From contig SSTB01000312.1 of assembly GCA_009469665.1 (NCBI GenBank), positions 1-12,779 of the forward strand: 12,779 nucleotides of DNA, read 5' to 3'. The stretch comes from Azonexaceae bacterium. GTDB lineage: Bacteria > Pseudomonadota > Gammaproteobacteria > Burkholderiales > Rhodocyclaceae. Both the position numbers and the translations under genes were made by a program. Below, piece by piece: positions 1 through 9,037 of this stretch (position 1 is its first letter; each line of letters starts with the position of its first letter). The notes beneath the pieces are model-generated. The model made no database searches and was not told the DNA's origin. It saw only the letters and a program-made list of their open reading frames with translations.

Positions 1-63
1 AGAGCCGATCGGCGCCGTTCCCTCTTCTTGCAGTGCTTCTCCCCCGCAGCCTTGGCCGAGGCC

Positions 64-97
64 AAATAAAAACCCCGGGAGCCTTGCGGCGCCGGGG
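64..97 (-). terminator. Rho-independent terminator of tRNA-His
   Basis: Read on the minus strand, a 6-bp GC stem (CCCCGG at 92-97 with its partner at 73-78) encloses a second small GCC/GGC stem. It is followed at once by the T-rich run TTTTTATTT (72 down to 64). It lies about 40 bases past the 3' end of tRNA-His, so it most likely ends that transcript. A plus-strand role is less likely because no T run follows on that strand. Confidence 0.7.
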
Positions 98-135
98 CTT
101 CGAGTGCTGCATGGTGCATGCGTACCGCTTGTTCT

Positions 136-212
136 TGGGGCGACATACCGGGATCGAACCGGTGACACCTGGAATCACAATCCAGTGCTCTACCAACTGA
201 GCTAATGCCGCC
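136..212 (-). tRNA. tRNA-His (anticodon GTG)
   Basis: The reverse complement folds as a full cloverleaf. The 7-bp acceptor stem is GCGGCAT/ATGTCGC with one G-T pair. The D arm is GCTC-AGTTGGTA-GAGC, the anticodon arm is CTGGA-TTGTGAT-TCCAG with anticodon GTG, and the T arm is ACCGG-TTCGATC-CCGGT. The extra 5' G (position -1, base 212) faces discriminator C73 (base 139), which is the identity mark of tRNA-His read by histidyl-tRNA synthetase. The CCA tail is encoded (136-138). It is a single gene with its own promoter and terminator, divergent from tig. Confidence 0.97.
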
Positions 213-244
213 GCCGCACCACCCTCACGGGTGAAGAGGCGCGC

Positions 245-273
245 ATTCTACGGGAGGCCAGGGGTATTGTCCA
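245..273 (-). promoter_or_regulatory. Sigma-70 promoter of tRNA-His
   Basis: On the minus strand the -35 box TGGACA (273-268) and the -10 box TAGAAT (250-245) each match the consensus at 5 of 6 positions and are separated by exactly 17 bases. The bases right after the -10 box are GCGCGCC, a GC-rich discriminator of the kind known from stable-RNA promoters under stringent control. The expected start near 238 gives a leader of roughly 26 bases before the tRNA at 212. The boxes are seen directly; the control mode is inferred. Confidence 0.7.
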
Positions 274-389
274 GGCCCGCTCGGCGGGCGCCTCACGGCT
301 CCGCACCCTCCCTCGCCTCCTCGTCAGGTAGGCGGCCGTGCTATCATTCGCAGCTTTACTTTTTAGCCCTGTAGCGACAAGGATTTCTC

Positions 390-1694
390 ATGGAAGCCAC
401 TCCCGCCCAAGCCAACGAACTCGAACGCCGCATCGACCTTTCCATCGCCATCGCCGAAGTCGAGAAGGACCTCGACGAACGCCTCAAGCGCATGGGGCGC
501 AACGTCAAGATGGCGGGATTCCGTCCGGGCAAGGTTCCCTTCAGCCTCGTCAAGCAGCAGTATGGCGCCCAGACCCGCCACGAGGTGCTTTCCGAAGTCC
601 TCGACCGCGCCTTCGGCGACGCGGTGACGGGCCAAAAGCTGCGTGTCGCCGGCTATCCCCGCATCGAACCCAAGACCAGCGAGAGCACGACGCACCTGGA
701 GTTTTCGGCCATTTTCGAGGTTTATCCCGAATTCACCCCTGGCGACGTCAGCGTCTGTGACATCGAGCGCCCGACCCTGGAAGTCGGTGCCGGCGAAGTG
801 GACAAGACCCTGGAAATCCTGCGCAAGCAGCGTGTCAGCTATGCCGAGACCGAGCGCGCAGCAGCCCCGGAAGACCGCGTGGTCATCGATTTTCTGGGCA
901 AGAAGGACGGCGTGCCCTTCGATGGCGGTCAGGCGACCGACTATGGTTTCATCCTCGGTCAGGGCCAGATGCTGCCGGATTTCGAAAAGGCTGTGGAAGG
1001 GCTGAAGGGCGGCGAATCCAAGACTTTCGACCTGACTTTCCCGGCGGATTACTTCTCCAAGGACCTGGCAGGCCAGACCGTGCAATTCGAAATTACGGTC
1101 AAGTCTGTACTGGCCCCTGTGCTCCCTGAAGTCGACACCGATTTCGCCTTCTCCATGGGCATCGCCGATGGCGACGTGAGCAAGATGCGTAGCGAAATCG
1201 AGACCAACCTGAAACGCGAGGTCAAGCGCCGCGTGGAGGGTAGAATCAAGGACCAGGTCATGGATGCCCTGCTCAAGGTCAATCCCATCGCCGTGCCCAA
1301 CGCCCTCGTCGAGATGGAGGTGCAGCGACTGGTGCAGGCGGCCCGCCAGGACATGGAACAGCGCGGCATGAAAATGAAGGATTTCCCCATCAAGCCCGAA
1401 TGGTTCGCCGACCAGGCCAAGCGCCGCGTCTCCCTGGGCCTGATTCTTGCTGAAGTGGTCAAGGCCGAGCAGCTCCACGCCAAGCCCGAGCAGGTCAAGG
1501 CCCTGGTTGAGGAAACGGCGCAGAGCTACGAGCACCCCGAGGAAGTGGTGCGCTGGTACTACGCCCAGCCCCAGCGCCTCGGCGATGTCGAAGGCGTGGC
1601 CATCGAGAACAACGTGGTGGCCTGGGTTCTGAGCAAGGCCAAGGTTGCCGACAAGTCGGTGGCCTTCGACGATCTCATGGCCCAGAAGAACTGA
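390..1694 (+). CDS. tig: Trigger factor, ribosome-bound chaperone and peptidyl-prolyl isomerase
   Basis: This 434-residue protein matches the family length (432 in E. coli). Trigger factor docks at the ribosome exit tunnel in the cytoplasm and shields nascent chains. The ribosome-binding signature GFRPGKVP is at residues 43-50, the same place as in E. coli. A FKBP-like isomerase domain follows at roughly 155-245, with the stretches [10 protein letters not shown] and [14 protein letters not shown]. The helical C-terminal chaperone domain occupies the rest. The ATG at 390 is preceded by AAGGA at a normal distance. The next gene, clpP, begins 46 bases after the stop, the usual tig-clpP-clpX order, so nascent-chain folding and proteolysis are probably co-transcribed. 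No convincing sigma-70 or sigma-32 promoter could be fixed in 213-389. Confidence 0.97.
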   Translation: MEATPAQANELERRIDLSIAIAEVEKDLDERLKRMGRNVKMAGFRPGKVPFSLVKQQYGAQTRHEVLSEVLDRAFGDAVTGQKLRVAGYPRIEPKTSESTTHLEFSAIFEVYPEFTPGDVSVCDIERPTLEVGAGEVDKTLEILRKQRVSYAETERAAAPEDRVVIDFLGKKDGVPFDGGQATDYGFILGQGQMLPDFEKAVEGLKGGESKTFDLTFPADYFSKDLAGQTVQFEITVKSVLAPVLPEVDTDFAFSMGIADGDVSKMRSEIETNLKREVKRRVEGRIKDQVMDALLKVNPIAVPNALVEMEVQRLVQAARQDMEQRGMKMKDFPIKPEWFADQAKRRVSLGLILAEVVKAEQLHAKPEQVKALVEETAQSYEHPEEVVRWYYAQPQRLGDVEGVAIENNVVAWVLSKAKVADKSVAFDDLMAQKN

Positions 1695-1740
1695 GTCACA
1701 ATACCGACAAACGTCCGAAACACGACAGAGGAAGCGCGCA

Positions 1741-2370
1741 ATGAACATCGACCACACAAGCGGTTGGGATCCCCAGGGCCTGGGCCTCGTGCCCATGGTG
1801 ATCGAACAGAGCGGTCGCGGCGAGCGCGCCTACGACATCTACTCCCGCCTGCTGCGGGAGCGGGTGGTTTTCCTGGTGGGGCCTGTCAATGACGCCACCG
1901 CCAATCTGGTGGTAGCGCAACTGCTTTTCCTGGAAGCCGAAAATCCGGACAAGGACATCTACTTCTACATCAACTCGCCGGGAGGTTCGGTGACCGCCGG
2001 CCTGTCGATCTACGACACGATGCAGTTCATCAAACCCGACGTATCTACCCTGTGCATCGGACAGGCGGCGTCCATGGGAGCCTTCCTTCTGACCGCCGGG
2101 GCCAAGGGCAAGCGTTTCGCCCTGCCCAACTCCCGCATCATGATCCATCAACCCCTGGGTGGCTTCCAGGGCCAAGCGTCGGATATCGCCATCCACGCCA
2201 AGGAAATCCTGTCCATCCGGGACAAGCTCAACCGCATCATGGCGGACCATACCGGCCAGCCCGTCGACCGTATCGAAAAGGACACCGACCGCGACAATTT
2301 CCTTTCGGCTGCGGAAGCGGCAGAATACGGACTGATCGACAAGGTTCTGTCCCGTCGCGACGCGGCCTGA
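1741..2370 (+). CDS. clpP: ATP-dependent Clp protease proteolytic subunit ClpP
   Basis: This 209-residue serine peptidase forms the double heptameric barrel that degrades substrates fed by ClpX or ClpA. The catalytic triad sits at Ser111 (in [10 protein letters not shown]), His136 (in SRIMIHQP) and Asp185 (in DTDRDNF), the same numbers as the E. coli proenzyme. The glycine-rich SPGGSVTAG segment that stabilises the oxyanion hole is at 79-87. The frame is open upstream into tig, but the ATG at 1741 is the right start: it has AGAGGAAG just before it and gives a family-normal N-terminus. The first residues probably form a short propeptide that is removed autocatalytically. clpX follows after 23 bases, so the two are very likely one transcript. 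Confidence 0.97.
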   Translation: MNIDHTSGWDPQGLGLVPMVIEQSGRGERAYDIYSRLLRERVVFLVGPVNDATANLVVAQLLFLEAENPDKDIYFYINSPGGSVTAGLSIYDTMQFIKPDVSTLCIGQAASMGAFLLTAGAKGKRFALPNSRIMIHQPLGGFQGQASDIAIHAKEILSIRDKLNRIMADHTGQPVDRIEKDTDRDNFLSAAEAAEYGLIDKVLSRRDAA

Positions 2371-2393
2371 CGGATTCATAGCAAGGGGAAACC

Positions 2394-3656
2394 ATGTCCA
2401 AAGGCGGCCAGGAAAAACTGCTTTACTGTTCCTTCTGCGGCAAGAGCCAGCACGAAGTGAAGAAACTCATCGCCGGCCCGTCGGTGTTCATTTGCGACGA
2501 GTGCATTTCGCTCTGCAACGACATCATCCGCGACGAGCTCCCCGAGGAATCGGGCAAGGCGGCGGGCTCCGACCTGCCAACCCCGCGGGAAATCTGTTCC
2601 ATCCTGGACCAGTATGTAATCGGACAGGAAGTCGCCAAGCGCATCCTCTCGGTGGCGGTCTACAACCACTACAAGCGCCTGCGCCATTCCGCCAAGACCG
2701 CTGACGATGTCGAGCTCGCCAAGAGCAACATCCTGCTGGTGGGACCCACCGGCTCCGGCAAGACGCTCCTGGCCCAGACCCTCGCCCGGCTGCTCAACGT
2801 CCCCTTCGTCATGGCCGATGCCACGACCCTCACTGAAGCCGGCTATGTCGGGGAAGATGTCGAAAACATCATCCAGAAGCTCCTGCAGAAGTGTGATTAC
2901 GACATCGAAAAGGCGCAACAGGGCATCGTATACATCGATGAAATCGACAAGATTTCGCGCAAATCCGACAACCCCTCGATCACCCGCGACGTTTCGGGTG
3001 AGGGCGTGCAGCAGGCCCTCCTGAAGCTCATCGAGGGCACTGTGGCGTCAATCCCCCCCCAGGGCGGTCGCAAACATCCGAATCAGGATTTCGTCCAGGT
3101 GGATACCACCAATATCCTGTTCATCTGCGGGGGCGCTTTCGACGGTCTGGAAAAAATCATCCGCAACCGTTCCGAAAAGGGCGGCATCGGTTTTGCCGCA
3201 GTGGTGAAGAGCAAGGACGACCAGAAGGCCGTGGGTGAAATCCTGCGCAGCGTCGAACCCGAGGATCTCATCAAATTCGGCCTCATTCCCGAACTGATCG
3301 GCCGCCTGCCGGTGGTCGCGACCCTGCAGGAACTGGAGGAAGCGGCCCTAGTGCAAATCTTGATCGAGCCCAAGAACGCCCTCATCAAGCAATACCAGAA
3401 ACTTTTCGGCATGGAAGGCGTGGAACTCGAAGTGCGGCCCTCCGCACTGGCGGCCATCGCCCGCAAAGCTCTGGAGCGCAAGACGGGAGCCCGGGGCCTA
3501 CGCTCCATCCTGGAACAGGTGCTGCTCGACACAATGTACGAACTCCCCGGCATGGACAATGTCACAAAGGTGGTCATCGACGAGAACACCATCACCGGTG
3601 ACCACAGTCCCCTGTTGATTTACGCCGAGCAACCCAAGGTTTCCGGCTCCAACTGA
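2394..3656 (+). CDS. clpX: ATP-dependent Clp protease ATP-binding subunit ClpX
   Basis: This 420-residue AAA+ unfoldase recognises tagged or damaged substrates, unfolds them and threads them into ClpP. The N-terminal zinc-binding domain has four cysteines at 12, 15, 34 and 37. The Walker A motif GPTGSGKT is at 117-124, the pore loop GYVG at 150-153 and Walker B (VYIDEID) at 179-185. The RKH pore loop (GGRKHP), the IGF loop that docks on ClpP (in GGIGFAA) and the sensor-2 segment GARGLRS are all present. The protein appears complete and functional (E. coli ClpX is 424 residues). The ATG at 2394 has AAGGGGA just upstream. The lon gene follows 83 bases later behind its own heat-shock-type promoter. 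Confidence 0.97.
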   Translation: MSKGGQEKLLYCSFCGKSQHEVKKLIAGPSVFICDECISLCNDIIRDELPEESGKAAGSDLPTPREICSILDQYVIGQEVAKRILSVAVYNHYKRLRHSAKTADDVELAKSNILLVGPTGSGKTLLAQTLARLLNVPFVMADATTLTEAGYVGEDVENIIQKLLQKCDYDIEKAQQGIVYIDEIDKISRKSDNPSITRDVSGEGVQQALLKLIEGTVASIPPQGGRKHPNQDFVQVDTTNILFICGGAFDGLEKIIRNRSEKGGIGFAAVVKSKDDQKAVGEILRSVEPEDLIKFGLIPELIGRLPVVATLQELEEAALVQILIEPKNALIKQYQKLFGMEGVELEVRPSALAAIARKALERKTGARGLRSILEQVLLDTMYELPGMDNVTKVVIDENTITGDHSPLLIYAEQPKVSGSN

Positions 3657-3678
3657 GTAGCGCCGGCCTCCGTGGCCG

Positions 3679-3706
3679 CTTGAAATCCGGCTTTTCGTCC
3701 CCACCT
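3679..3706 (+). promoter_or_regulatory. Heat-shock (sigma-32) type promoter for lon
   Basis: The -35-like CTTGAAA (3679-3685) and the -10-like CCCCACCT (3699-3706) are separated by 13 bases. The known RpoH consensus is CTTGAAA, 11-16 bases, CCCCATNT, so only one informative base differs. The expected start near 3713 leaves a leader of about 27 bases before the lon ATG at 3740. lon is a classical RpoH target, which supports the reading. The boxes are visible; their use is inferred. Confidence 0.65.
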
Positions 3707-3718
3707 GCCGGGGACGAA
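3694..3718. repeat. 9-bp perfect inverted repeat over the lon promoter
   Basis: TTCGTCCCC (3694-3702) and GGGGACGAA (3710-3718) are perfect inverted arms around a 7-base centre. The left arm covers the CCCC of the -10-like box and the right arm covers the expected transcription start. It could be an operator, or a hairpin ending clpX transcripts. No T run follows, so a simple terminator is less likely. Confidence 0.55.
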
Positions 3719-3739
3719 CTCCCTTCATAAGGCATGCCC

Positions 3740-6148
3740 ATGTCCACCCCCGAATCGCTTCCGGAATCCGTCGAACTCCCTCTCCTGCCCCTGCGGGACG
3801 TGGTGGTCTTCCCCCACATGGTCATACCCCTCTTCGTAGGCCGCCCCAAGTCCATCAAGGCCCTCGAAGTGGCGATGGAGTCCGGCCGCAGCATTCTGCT
3901 GGTGGCCCAGAAGTCTGCGGCCAAGGACGAGCCCGATGCCGAAGACCTGTATCGCATCGGCTGCATGGCGAATATTCTGCAAATGCTCAAGCTGCCCGAC
4001 GGGACGGTCAAGGTTCTGGTCGAGGGCACCCAGCGCGCCCAGGTGGAAGCCATCGATCCGCAACCGACGCTTTTCATGGCGACGGCCACCGCCCTCGCCC
4101 CGGCAGGGGTCGAGGATCACGAAATCGAAGCCATGCGCCGTGCGGTGATCGCCCAGTTCGATCAATTCGTCAAACTCAATAAGAAGATTCCGCCGGAAGT
4201 CCTCTCGTCCATCTCGGGCATCGAGGACGCCGGCCGCCTGGCCGACACCATAGCCGCCCACCTGCCCCTCAAGCTGGAGCAAAAGCAGGAAATCCTGGAG
4301 ATGGGCAATGTGCGCGAGCGTATCGACCGCCTCTTGTCGCAACTCGAGACCGAAATCGACATCCTCCAGGTCGAAAAGCGCATCCGCGGCCGAGTCAAGC
4401 GCCAGATGGAGAAGAGCCAGCGCGAGTACTACCTCAACGAGCAGGTCAAGGCGATCCAGAAGGAATTGGGCGAAGGCGAGGAAGGTGCCGACCTCGAAGA
4501 ACTGGACAAAAAGATCAAGGCCGCCGGCATGAGCAAGGAGGGCCTCGCCAAGGCCCAGGGCGAACTGAAGAAACTGCGCCTCATGTCACCCATGTCCGCC
4601 GAAGCGACGGTCGTGCGCAACTACATCGAGACACTCATCGGCTTGCCCTGGCGCAAGAAGACCCGCATCAGCAAGGAATTGCGCGAAGCCGAGAAGGTTC
4701 TGGACAGCGACCATTACGGTCTGGAAAAGGTCAAGGAGCGCATCGTCGAGTACCTTGCGGTGCAACAGCGGGTCGAGAAGGTCAAGGCGCCTATCCTCTG
4801 CCTGGTGGGGCCCCCGGGCGTGGGGAAAACCTCCCTCGGCCAATCCATCGCCAAGGCAACCAACCGCAAATTTGTGCGCATGGCCCTGGGTGGCGTACGC
4901 GACGAGGCTGAAATCCGTGGCCATCGCCGCACCTACATTGGCTCCATGCCTGGGAAAATCCTGCAAAGCCTGAGCAAGGTCGGCGTACGCAATCCCCTGT
5001 TCCTCCTGGACGAAGTGGACAAGCTGGGGCAGGACTTCCGCGGCGACCCCTCCTCCGCCCTGCTCGAAGTGCTCGATCCGGAACAGAACCACACCTTCCA
5101 GGACCACTACGTCGAGGTCGACTTCGATCTCTCCGACGTCATGTTCGTGGCCACGGCCAATACCCTCAACATCCCTGCGCCGCTGCTCGACCGCATGGAA
5201 GTGATCCGCCTCTCCGGCTATACGGAAGACGAGAAGGTCAACATCGCCATGCGTTACCTGCTGCCGAAGCAGATGAAGAACAATGGCGTCAAGAAGACCG
5301 AACTCACCGTCGCCGATTCGGCCCTTCGCGACATCGTGCGCTACTACACCCGGGAAGCCGGGGTGCGGGCGCTGGAACGCGAAATCTCAAAAATCTGCCG
5401 CAAGGTCGTCAAGACCCTGCTGCTCAAGAAGCGCAGCAGCAAAATGGTGGTCAATGCCCGCAACCTGGACAAGTTCCTGGGCGTACGCCGCTACACCTTC
5501 GGCATGGCGGAGAAGGAGAATCAGGTGGGCCAGGTCACTGGTCTCGCCTGGACCGAGGTCGGTGGCGAACTACTCACCATTGAGTGCGTGGCCATCCCCG
5601 GCAAAGGCAACATCCTGCGCACCGGCTCCCTGGGCGACGTCATGAAAGAATCCGTCGAGGCGGCGCGCTCCGTCGTGCGGGCCCGCTCACAACGCCTTGG
5701 CATCGCCGACGACATTTTTGAAAAGCGCGACATCCACATCCACGTCCCGGAAGGGGCCACGCCCAAGGACGGCCCCTCGGCGGGCATCGCCATGACCACC
5801 GCCCTGGTGTCCTCCTTCACAGGAATTCCGGTTCGCTGCGAGGTGTGCATGACTGGCGAAATCACCTTGCGGGGAGAAGTGCTGGCCATCGGCGGGCTAA
5901 AGGAAAAGCTGCTGGCCGCGGTGCGCGGCGGTCTCAAGACGGCTCTGATTCCCGAGGAAAACGTCAAAGATCTGACCGATATCCCGGACAACATCAAGAA
6001 CCGCATCGAGATTGTCCCCGTCAAGTGGATCGATCAGGTGCTCGAGCGCGCTCTGGAGCGGCTTCCCGCCGCCCTGCCGGACGCGGTTTCACCCGCGGTG
6101 GTCGCGGGTACCGAAACCGCAGCGGTTCCGACCGTCGTCACCCACTGA
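3740..6148 (+). CDS. lon: ATP-dependent Lon protease
   Basis: This cytoplasmic AAA+ serine protease degrades misfolded proteins and short-lived regulators. The N-terminal substrate domain begins with LPLLPLRDVVVFPHMVIPL. Walker A GPPGVGKT is at residues 357-364 and Walker B is LFLLDEVD. The proteolytic dyad is Ser680 (in PKDGPSAG) and Lys723 (in GGLKEKL), one off the E. coli numbers 679 and 722. I chose the ATG at 3740 (802 residues) over the in-frame ATG at 3734: the ATAAGG ribosome site ends at 3732, which leaves a normal 7 bases before 3740 but only 1 before 3734. The C-terminal tail is an alanine/valine/threonine-rich extension past the conserved domain, and a strong hairpin lies in its coding sequence. 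Confidence 0.97.
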   Translation: MSTPESLPESVELPLLPLRDVVVFPHMVIPLFVGRPKSIKALEVAMESGRSILLVAQKSAAKDEPDAEDLYRIGCMANILQMLKLPDGTVKVLVEGTQRAQVEAIDPQPTLFMATATALAPAGVEDHEIEAMRRAVIAQFDQFVKLNKKIPPEVLSSISGIEDAGRLADTIAAHLPLKLEQKQEILEMGNVRERIDRLLSQLETEIDILQVEKRIRGRVKRQMEKSQREYYLNEQVKAIQKELGEGEEGADLEELDKKIKAAGMSKEGLAKAQGELKKLRLMSPMSAEATVVRNYIETLIGLPWRKKTRISKELREAEKVLDSDHYGLEKVKERIVEYLAVQQRVEKVKAPILCLVGPPGVGKTSLGQSIAKATNRKFVRMALGGVRDEAEIRGHRRTYIGSMPGKILQSLSKVGVRNPLFLLDEVDKLGQDFRGDPSSALLEVLDPEQNHTFQDHYVEVDFDLSDVMFVATANTLNIPAPLLDRMEVIRLSGYTEDEKVNIAMRYLLPKQMKNNGVKKTELTVADSALRDIVRYYTREAGVRALEREISKICRKVVKTLLLKKRSSKMVVNARNLDKFLGVRRYTFGMAEKENQVGQVTGLAWTEVGGELLTIECVAIPGKGNILRTGSLGDVMKESVEAARSVVRARSQRLGIADDIFEKRDIHIHVPEGATPKDGPSAGIAMTTALVSSFTGIPVRCEVCMTGEITLRGEVLAIGGLKEKLLAAVRGGLKTALIPEENVKDLTDIPDNIKNRIEIVPVKWIDQVLERALERLPAALPDAVSPAVVAGTETAAVPTVVTH
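6083..6120 (+). other. Strong two-part hairpin inside the 3' end of lon
   Basis: An outer 8-bp stem GCGGTTTC/GAAACCGC (6083-6090 with 6113-6120) encloses a 7-bp stem ACCCGCG/CGCGGGT (6091-6097 with 6103-6109) with loop GTGGT. The only irregularity is a 3-base bulge (6110-6112). It lies within the last codons of lon, starting 66 bases before the end of the stop codon, and no T run follows. It may protect or shape the lon mRNA 3' end. The structure is seen; its function is unknown. Confidence 0.5.
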
Positions 6149-6229
6149 TCGCTACCGCAGCCCCTGGACGACTTCCGAACATCATTCAAACGCCCAGCGC
6201 CCGGAGAGGCGTAATCGGCGAAAAACCGC

Positions 6230-6259
6230 TTGACACAAGGATTTCAGGGAAGTTATAAA
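6230..6259 (+). promoter_or_regulatory. Sigma-70 promoter of hupB
   Basis: A perfect -35 box TTGACA (6230-6235) is followed after 18 bases by TATAAA (6254-6259), or after 17 bases by TTATAA. This is close to the sigma-70 ideal and fits a very abundant nucleoid protein. It lies 55 bases upstream of the hupB ATG and 81 bases past the lon stop, so hupB is transcribed separately from lon. Confidence 0.8.
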
Positions 6260-6314
6260 CTTCGCGGTTTAGGTTTCTTGCTTTTTCATCCACACCACTA
6301 AAAGGGGACATTCC

Positions 6315-6587
6315 ATGAACAAATCCGAACTCATCGACCAGATTGCGACAGCCTCCGAAATCTCGAAGGCCGCCGCAGGCCGCGCCCTCGACGCCGCTGT
6401 CGATGCCATCAAGGCCGAACTCAAGAAGGGGGGCACGGTCACCCTGGTTGGCTTTGGCACCTTCTCCACCAGCAAGCGGGCAGCCCGTACCGGCCGCAAC
6501 CCGCGTACTGGTGCCACCCTCAAGATCAAGGCCGCCAAGGTGCCCAAATTCAAGCCTGGCAAGGGCCTCAAGGACGCTGTAAACTGA
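6315..6587 (+). CDS. hupB: DNA-binding protein HU (HU-beta type)
   Basis: This 90-residue histone-like protein begins [11 protein letters not shown]. It carries the central HU signature [18 protein letters not shown] at roughly 46-63, which includes the DNA-intercalating beta arm with RNPRTG, and ends in the basic [18 protein letters not shown] dimers bend and compact DNA with little sequence preference. The ATG at 6315 follows an AAGGGGA ribosome site. Its position after lon and before a tRNA-Val is common in proteobacteria and supports HU-beta rather than IHF. The tRNA starts 35 bases after the stop with no room for an evident promoter, so the two probably share one transcript driven by the 6230 promoter. 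Confidence 0.95.
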   Translation: MNKSELIDQIATASEISKAAAGRALDAAVDAIKAELKKGGTVTLVGFGTFSTSKRAARTGRNPRTGATLKIKAAKVPKFKPGKGLKDAVN

Positions 6588-6613
6588 GCGCCCTTCGCCT
6601 GGTCGCAGCGTCG

Positions 6614-6625
6614 CCCGGGCCCGGG
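6614..6625. repeat. 12-bp GC palindrome at the 5' end of tRNA-Val
   Basis: CCCGGGCCCGGG is a perfect palindrome whose last three bases are the first three of tRNA-Val (6623-6625). In a precursor RNA the upstream CCC could compete with the tRNA acceptor strand until RNase P cuts. Its role is unknown. Confidence 0.4.
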
Positions 6626-6698
6626 TGCTTAGCTCAGTTGGTAGAGCGCTAGCCTTACAAGCTGGATGTCGGGGGTTCGAGCCCCTCAGCACCCACCA
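6623..6698 (+). tRNA. tRNA-Val (anticodon TAC)
   Basis: A complete cloverleaf is visible. The acceptor stem is GGGTGCT/AGCACCC, and the D arm is GCTC-AGTTGGTA-GAGC. The anticodon stem is CTAGC/GCTGG with loop CTTACAA, which gives anticodon TAC. The T arm is GGGGG-TTCGAGC-CCCTC. The discriminator is A and the CCA tail is encoded (6696-6698). It lies just after hupB and is probably cut from a hupB-tRNA precursor. A clear terminator follows within 8 bases. Confidence 0.97.
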
Positions 6699-6705
6699 AA
6701 TACCG

Positions 6706-6735
6706 GGGGTTTGCGTGCGAACGCAGGCCCCTTTT
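6706..6735 (+). terminator. Rho-independent terminator after tRNA-Val
   Basis: An 11-bp stem (GGGGTTTGCGT at 6706-6716 with ACGCAGGCCCC at 6721-6731, counting two T-G pairs) closes on the GNRA-type loop GCGA. It is followed by TTTT at 6732-6735. It ends the hupB/tRNA-Val unit. Confidence 0.8.
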
Positions 6736-6759
6736 GCATTCCCTCACGGCGCAGCCACC

Positions 6760-7611
<852 letters not shown>

Positions 7612-7625
7612 ATTACGGCGATCAG

Positions 7626-7668
7626 GCCCCCCTGGGATGCCCGTTGGGCGGAAACCCCCAGGAGGGGC
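7626..7668. terminator. Nested hairpin between convergent genes
   Basis: The arms GCCCCCCTGGG (7626-7636) and CCCAGGAGGGGC (7657-7668) pair with one bulged base. Inside, GCCC-GTT-GGGC (7639-7649) forms a second hairpin. It lies in the 79-base gap between cnoX (ends 7611, +) and the fusion-protein gene (ends 7691, -), so it may stop transcription from both sides. No T run follows on either strand, so termination strength is uncertain. Confidence 0.4.
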
Positions 7669-7690
7669 ATGACGTACGTGGCGACTCGAC

Positions 7691-9037
7691 TCAGCGCTCG
7701 CGCCAGGCCATGTTGAAGGAATCGACGAGGGGATCGAGCAGATACCCCATGAAGGTCCGCTCGCCCGTCACAATGAACAAATCCGCCTGCATGCCGGGTT
7801 GGACCCTCTGATCGCCAAGGCGTGCGAGTTCAGACTCGGGCACGGTCGCCTTGACGACGAAGTAACTCAAATCCGATTTCGGATCTACCGTTGCGTCGGC
7901 AGACACGTAGGTCAGTGCTCCCGTAAGTTCTGGCGTCGAACGTGAATTGAAGGCGTGAACCTTTACGCCTACCCTTTGCCCGACCGCAATGCGATCAATG
8001 TCGGCTGGCAGCACCTTGCCTTCGAGAATCAGCTGGTCAGCGCTCGGAACCACTTCCATGACCACTTCACCCGGGCCAATGACGCCCCCGGGAGTATGGA
8101 CTTTCAGCTCCGTCACCGTTCCTTCCACCGGCGAACGAATCTCGGTTTGTTCCAGGGTGTATTTCGTCGCACTTACCCGTTCGATGAGCTCAAAATTTTC
8201 CGCCTGCACTTTTTTCAATTCTGCGACGACCTCCTCGTGGAAGGCCTTCTTGACTTGGAACTTCTTCAGTTCCTTCTCGCTGATCTGGGTCCTGGCAGAG
8301 GCAATCTTGGAAGCCAATTCGCTGTGCTCCCCCTGAAGTACGGCAATCTCCCGCTCGACGGCCCTGATCTTTGGCTTCTCCATCATTCCCTTGCCGGCAA
8401 GTTCGGCCATGGCCGCCAAATCGTGTCGCAGGCTGGCGAGTTGTTCATCCTTGGCGCGCTGCTGCGAGGCCAGACCCGATATCTCGCTCCCCAGCGCGGC
8501 GATCTGGCGATCCAGAATACTCAACTCTCCCAGACGCGAAGTTCTGCGCGCCTCAAATTGGGACTGCTGGGAGCGCAGGATTTCGGCGACCTGAAGATCA
8601 TCCTTGCGCGCCAGCAACTCCGATGGAAAGGCTATGGCGGACCGTTCATCCCGCTCCGCCTCAAGGCGCGCCGAAGTCGCCAGCGCAACGTCCCTGCCCC
8701 CCCGCACGACCCCGTAGGCGGCGCCGGCCTTGGTTTCGTCGAGCCGGATTAGCACATCGCCGGCCTTGACCCGAGTCCCATCCTTGACACGGATGTCCTT
8801 GACCACGCCGCCTTCAGGATGCTGAATCTTCTTGCGGCTGCTATCGACCTTGACGACGCCCTGCGCGATCACCGCCGAAGACAGCGGCGCAAGCAGGGAC
8901 CAGATGACAAAAATCCCAAAACTGACGGCGAGAATGAGATTCCCTAAGCGGACCCAACGCGTCTCGTCGGCCCTGGCTGCCGCCTCACCAACGATCAAGG
9001 ACCGTTCTTCGAGATGAAGCCCCGATACCTCAGCCAT
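7691..9037 (-). CDS. Type I secretion membrane fusion protein, HlyD family (PrtE-like)
   Basis: This 448-residue periplasmic adaptor links the inner-membrane ABC exporter to a TolC-like outer-membrane channel. The order is a short cytoplasmic N-terminus, one membrane helix (about 31-50), lipoyl half-motif 1 (about 73-101, HPEGGVVKDI), a long coiled coil (about 105-290), lipoyl half-motif 2 (about 303-331, PVEGTVTELK) and a beta-barrel region to the C-terminus. The start is the ATG at 9037: AGGAGG (9048-9043) lies 5 bases upstream, and the 36 extra codons available in frame belong to the overlapping exporter gene. The ATG overlaps the exporter's stop by 8 bases (ATGGCTGA), which suggests translational coupling and a fixed ratio. 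No TolC homologue lies in the window. Confidence 0.93.
   Translation of the reverse strand: MAEVSGLHLEERSLIVGEAAARADETRWVRLGNLILAVSFGIFVIWSLLAPLSSAVIAQGVVKVDSSRKKIQHPEGGVVKDIRVKDGTRVKAGDVLIRLDETKAGAAYGVVRGGRDVALATSARLEAERDERSAIAFPSELLARKDDLQVAEILRSQQSQFEARRTSRLGELSILDRQIAALGSEISGLASQQRAKDEQLASLRHDLAAMAELAGKGMMEKPKIRAVEREIAVLQGEHSELASKIASARTQISEKELKKFQVKKAFHEEVVAELKKVQAENFELIERVSATKYTLEQTEIRSPVEGTVTELKVHTPGGVIGPGEVVMEVVPSADQLILEGKVLPADIDRIAVGQRVGVKVHAFNSRSTPELTGALTYVSADATVDPKSDLSYFVVKATVPESELARLGDQRVQPGMQADLFIVTGERTFMGYLLDPLVDSFNMAWRER

Noticed and set aside
1..69. Open + strand frame running in from the left edge and ending at TAA (67-69), possibly the 3' tail of an upstream gene.
   Set aside because: Only about 22 codons are visible, with no motif or codon pattern to recognise, so it cannot be told from chance.
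275..289. GCCCGC-TCG-GCGGGC hairpin just upstream of the tRNA-His -35 box.
   Set aside because: A short GC hairpin is common in GC-rich DNA, it has no T run, and it does not end a known transcript.
321..347. Possible tig promoter with TATCAT (342-347) as -10.
   Set aside because: No acceptable -35 box lies at 16-18 bases; the best (TCGTCA) needs a 15-base spacer and matches only 4 of 6.
363..1796. Long minus-strand open frame (477 codons) opposite tig.
   Set aside because: It is antisense to a certain trigger factor gene and overlaps clpP; GC-rich codon bias gives such long shadow frames. No family resemblance or ribosome site.
6623..6698. tRNA-Val as the attachment site of an integrated element carrying the region to its right.
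   Set aside because: No repeat of the tRNA 3' end and no integrase or transposase was seen in the window.
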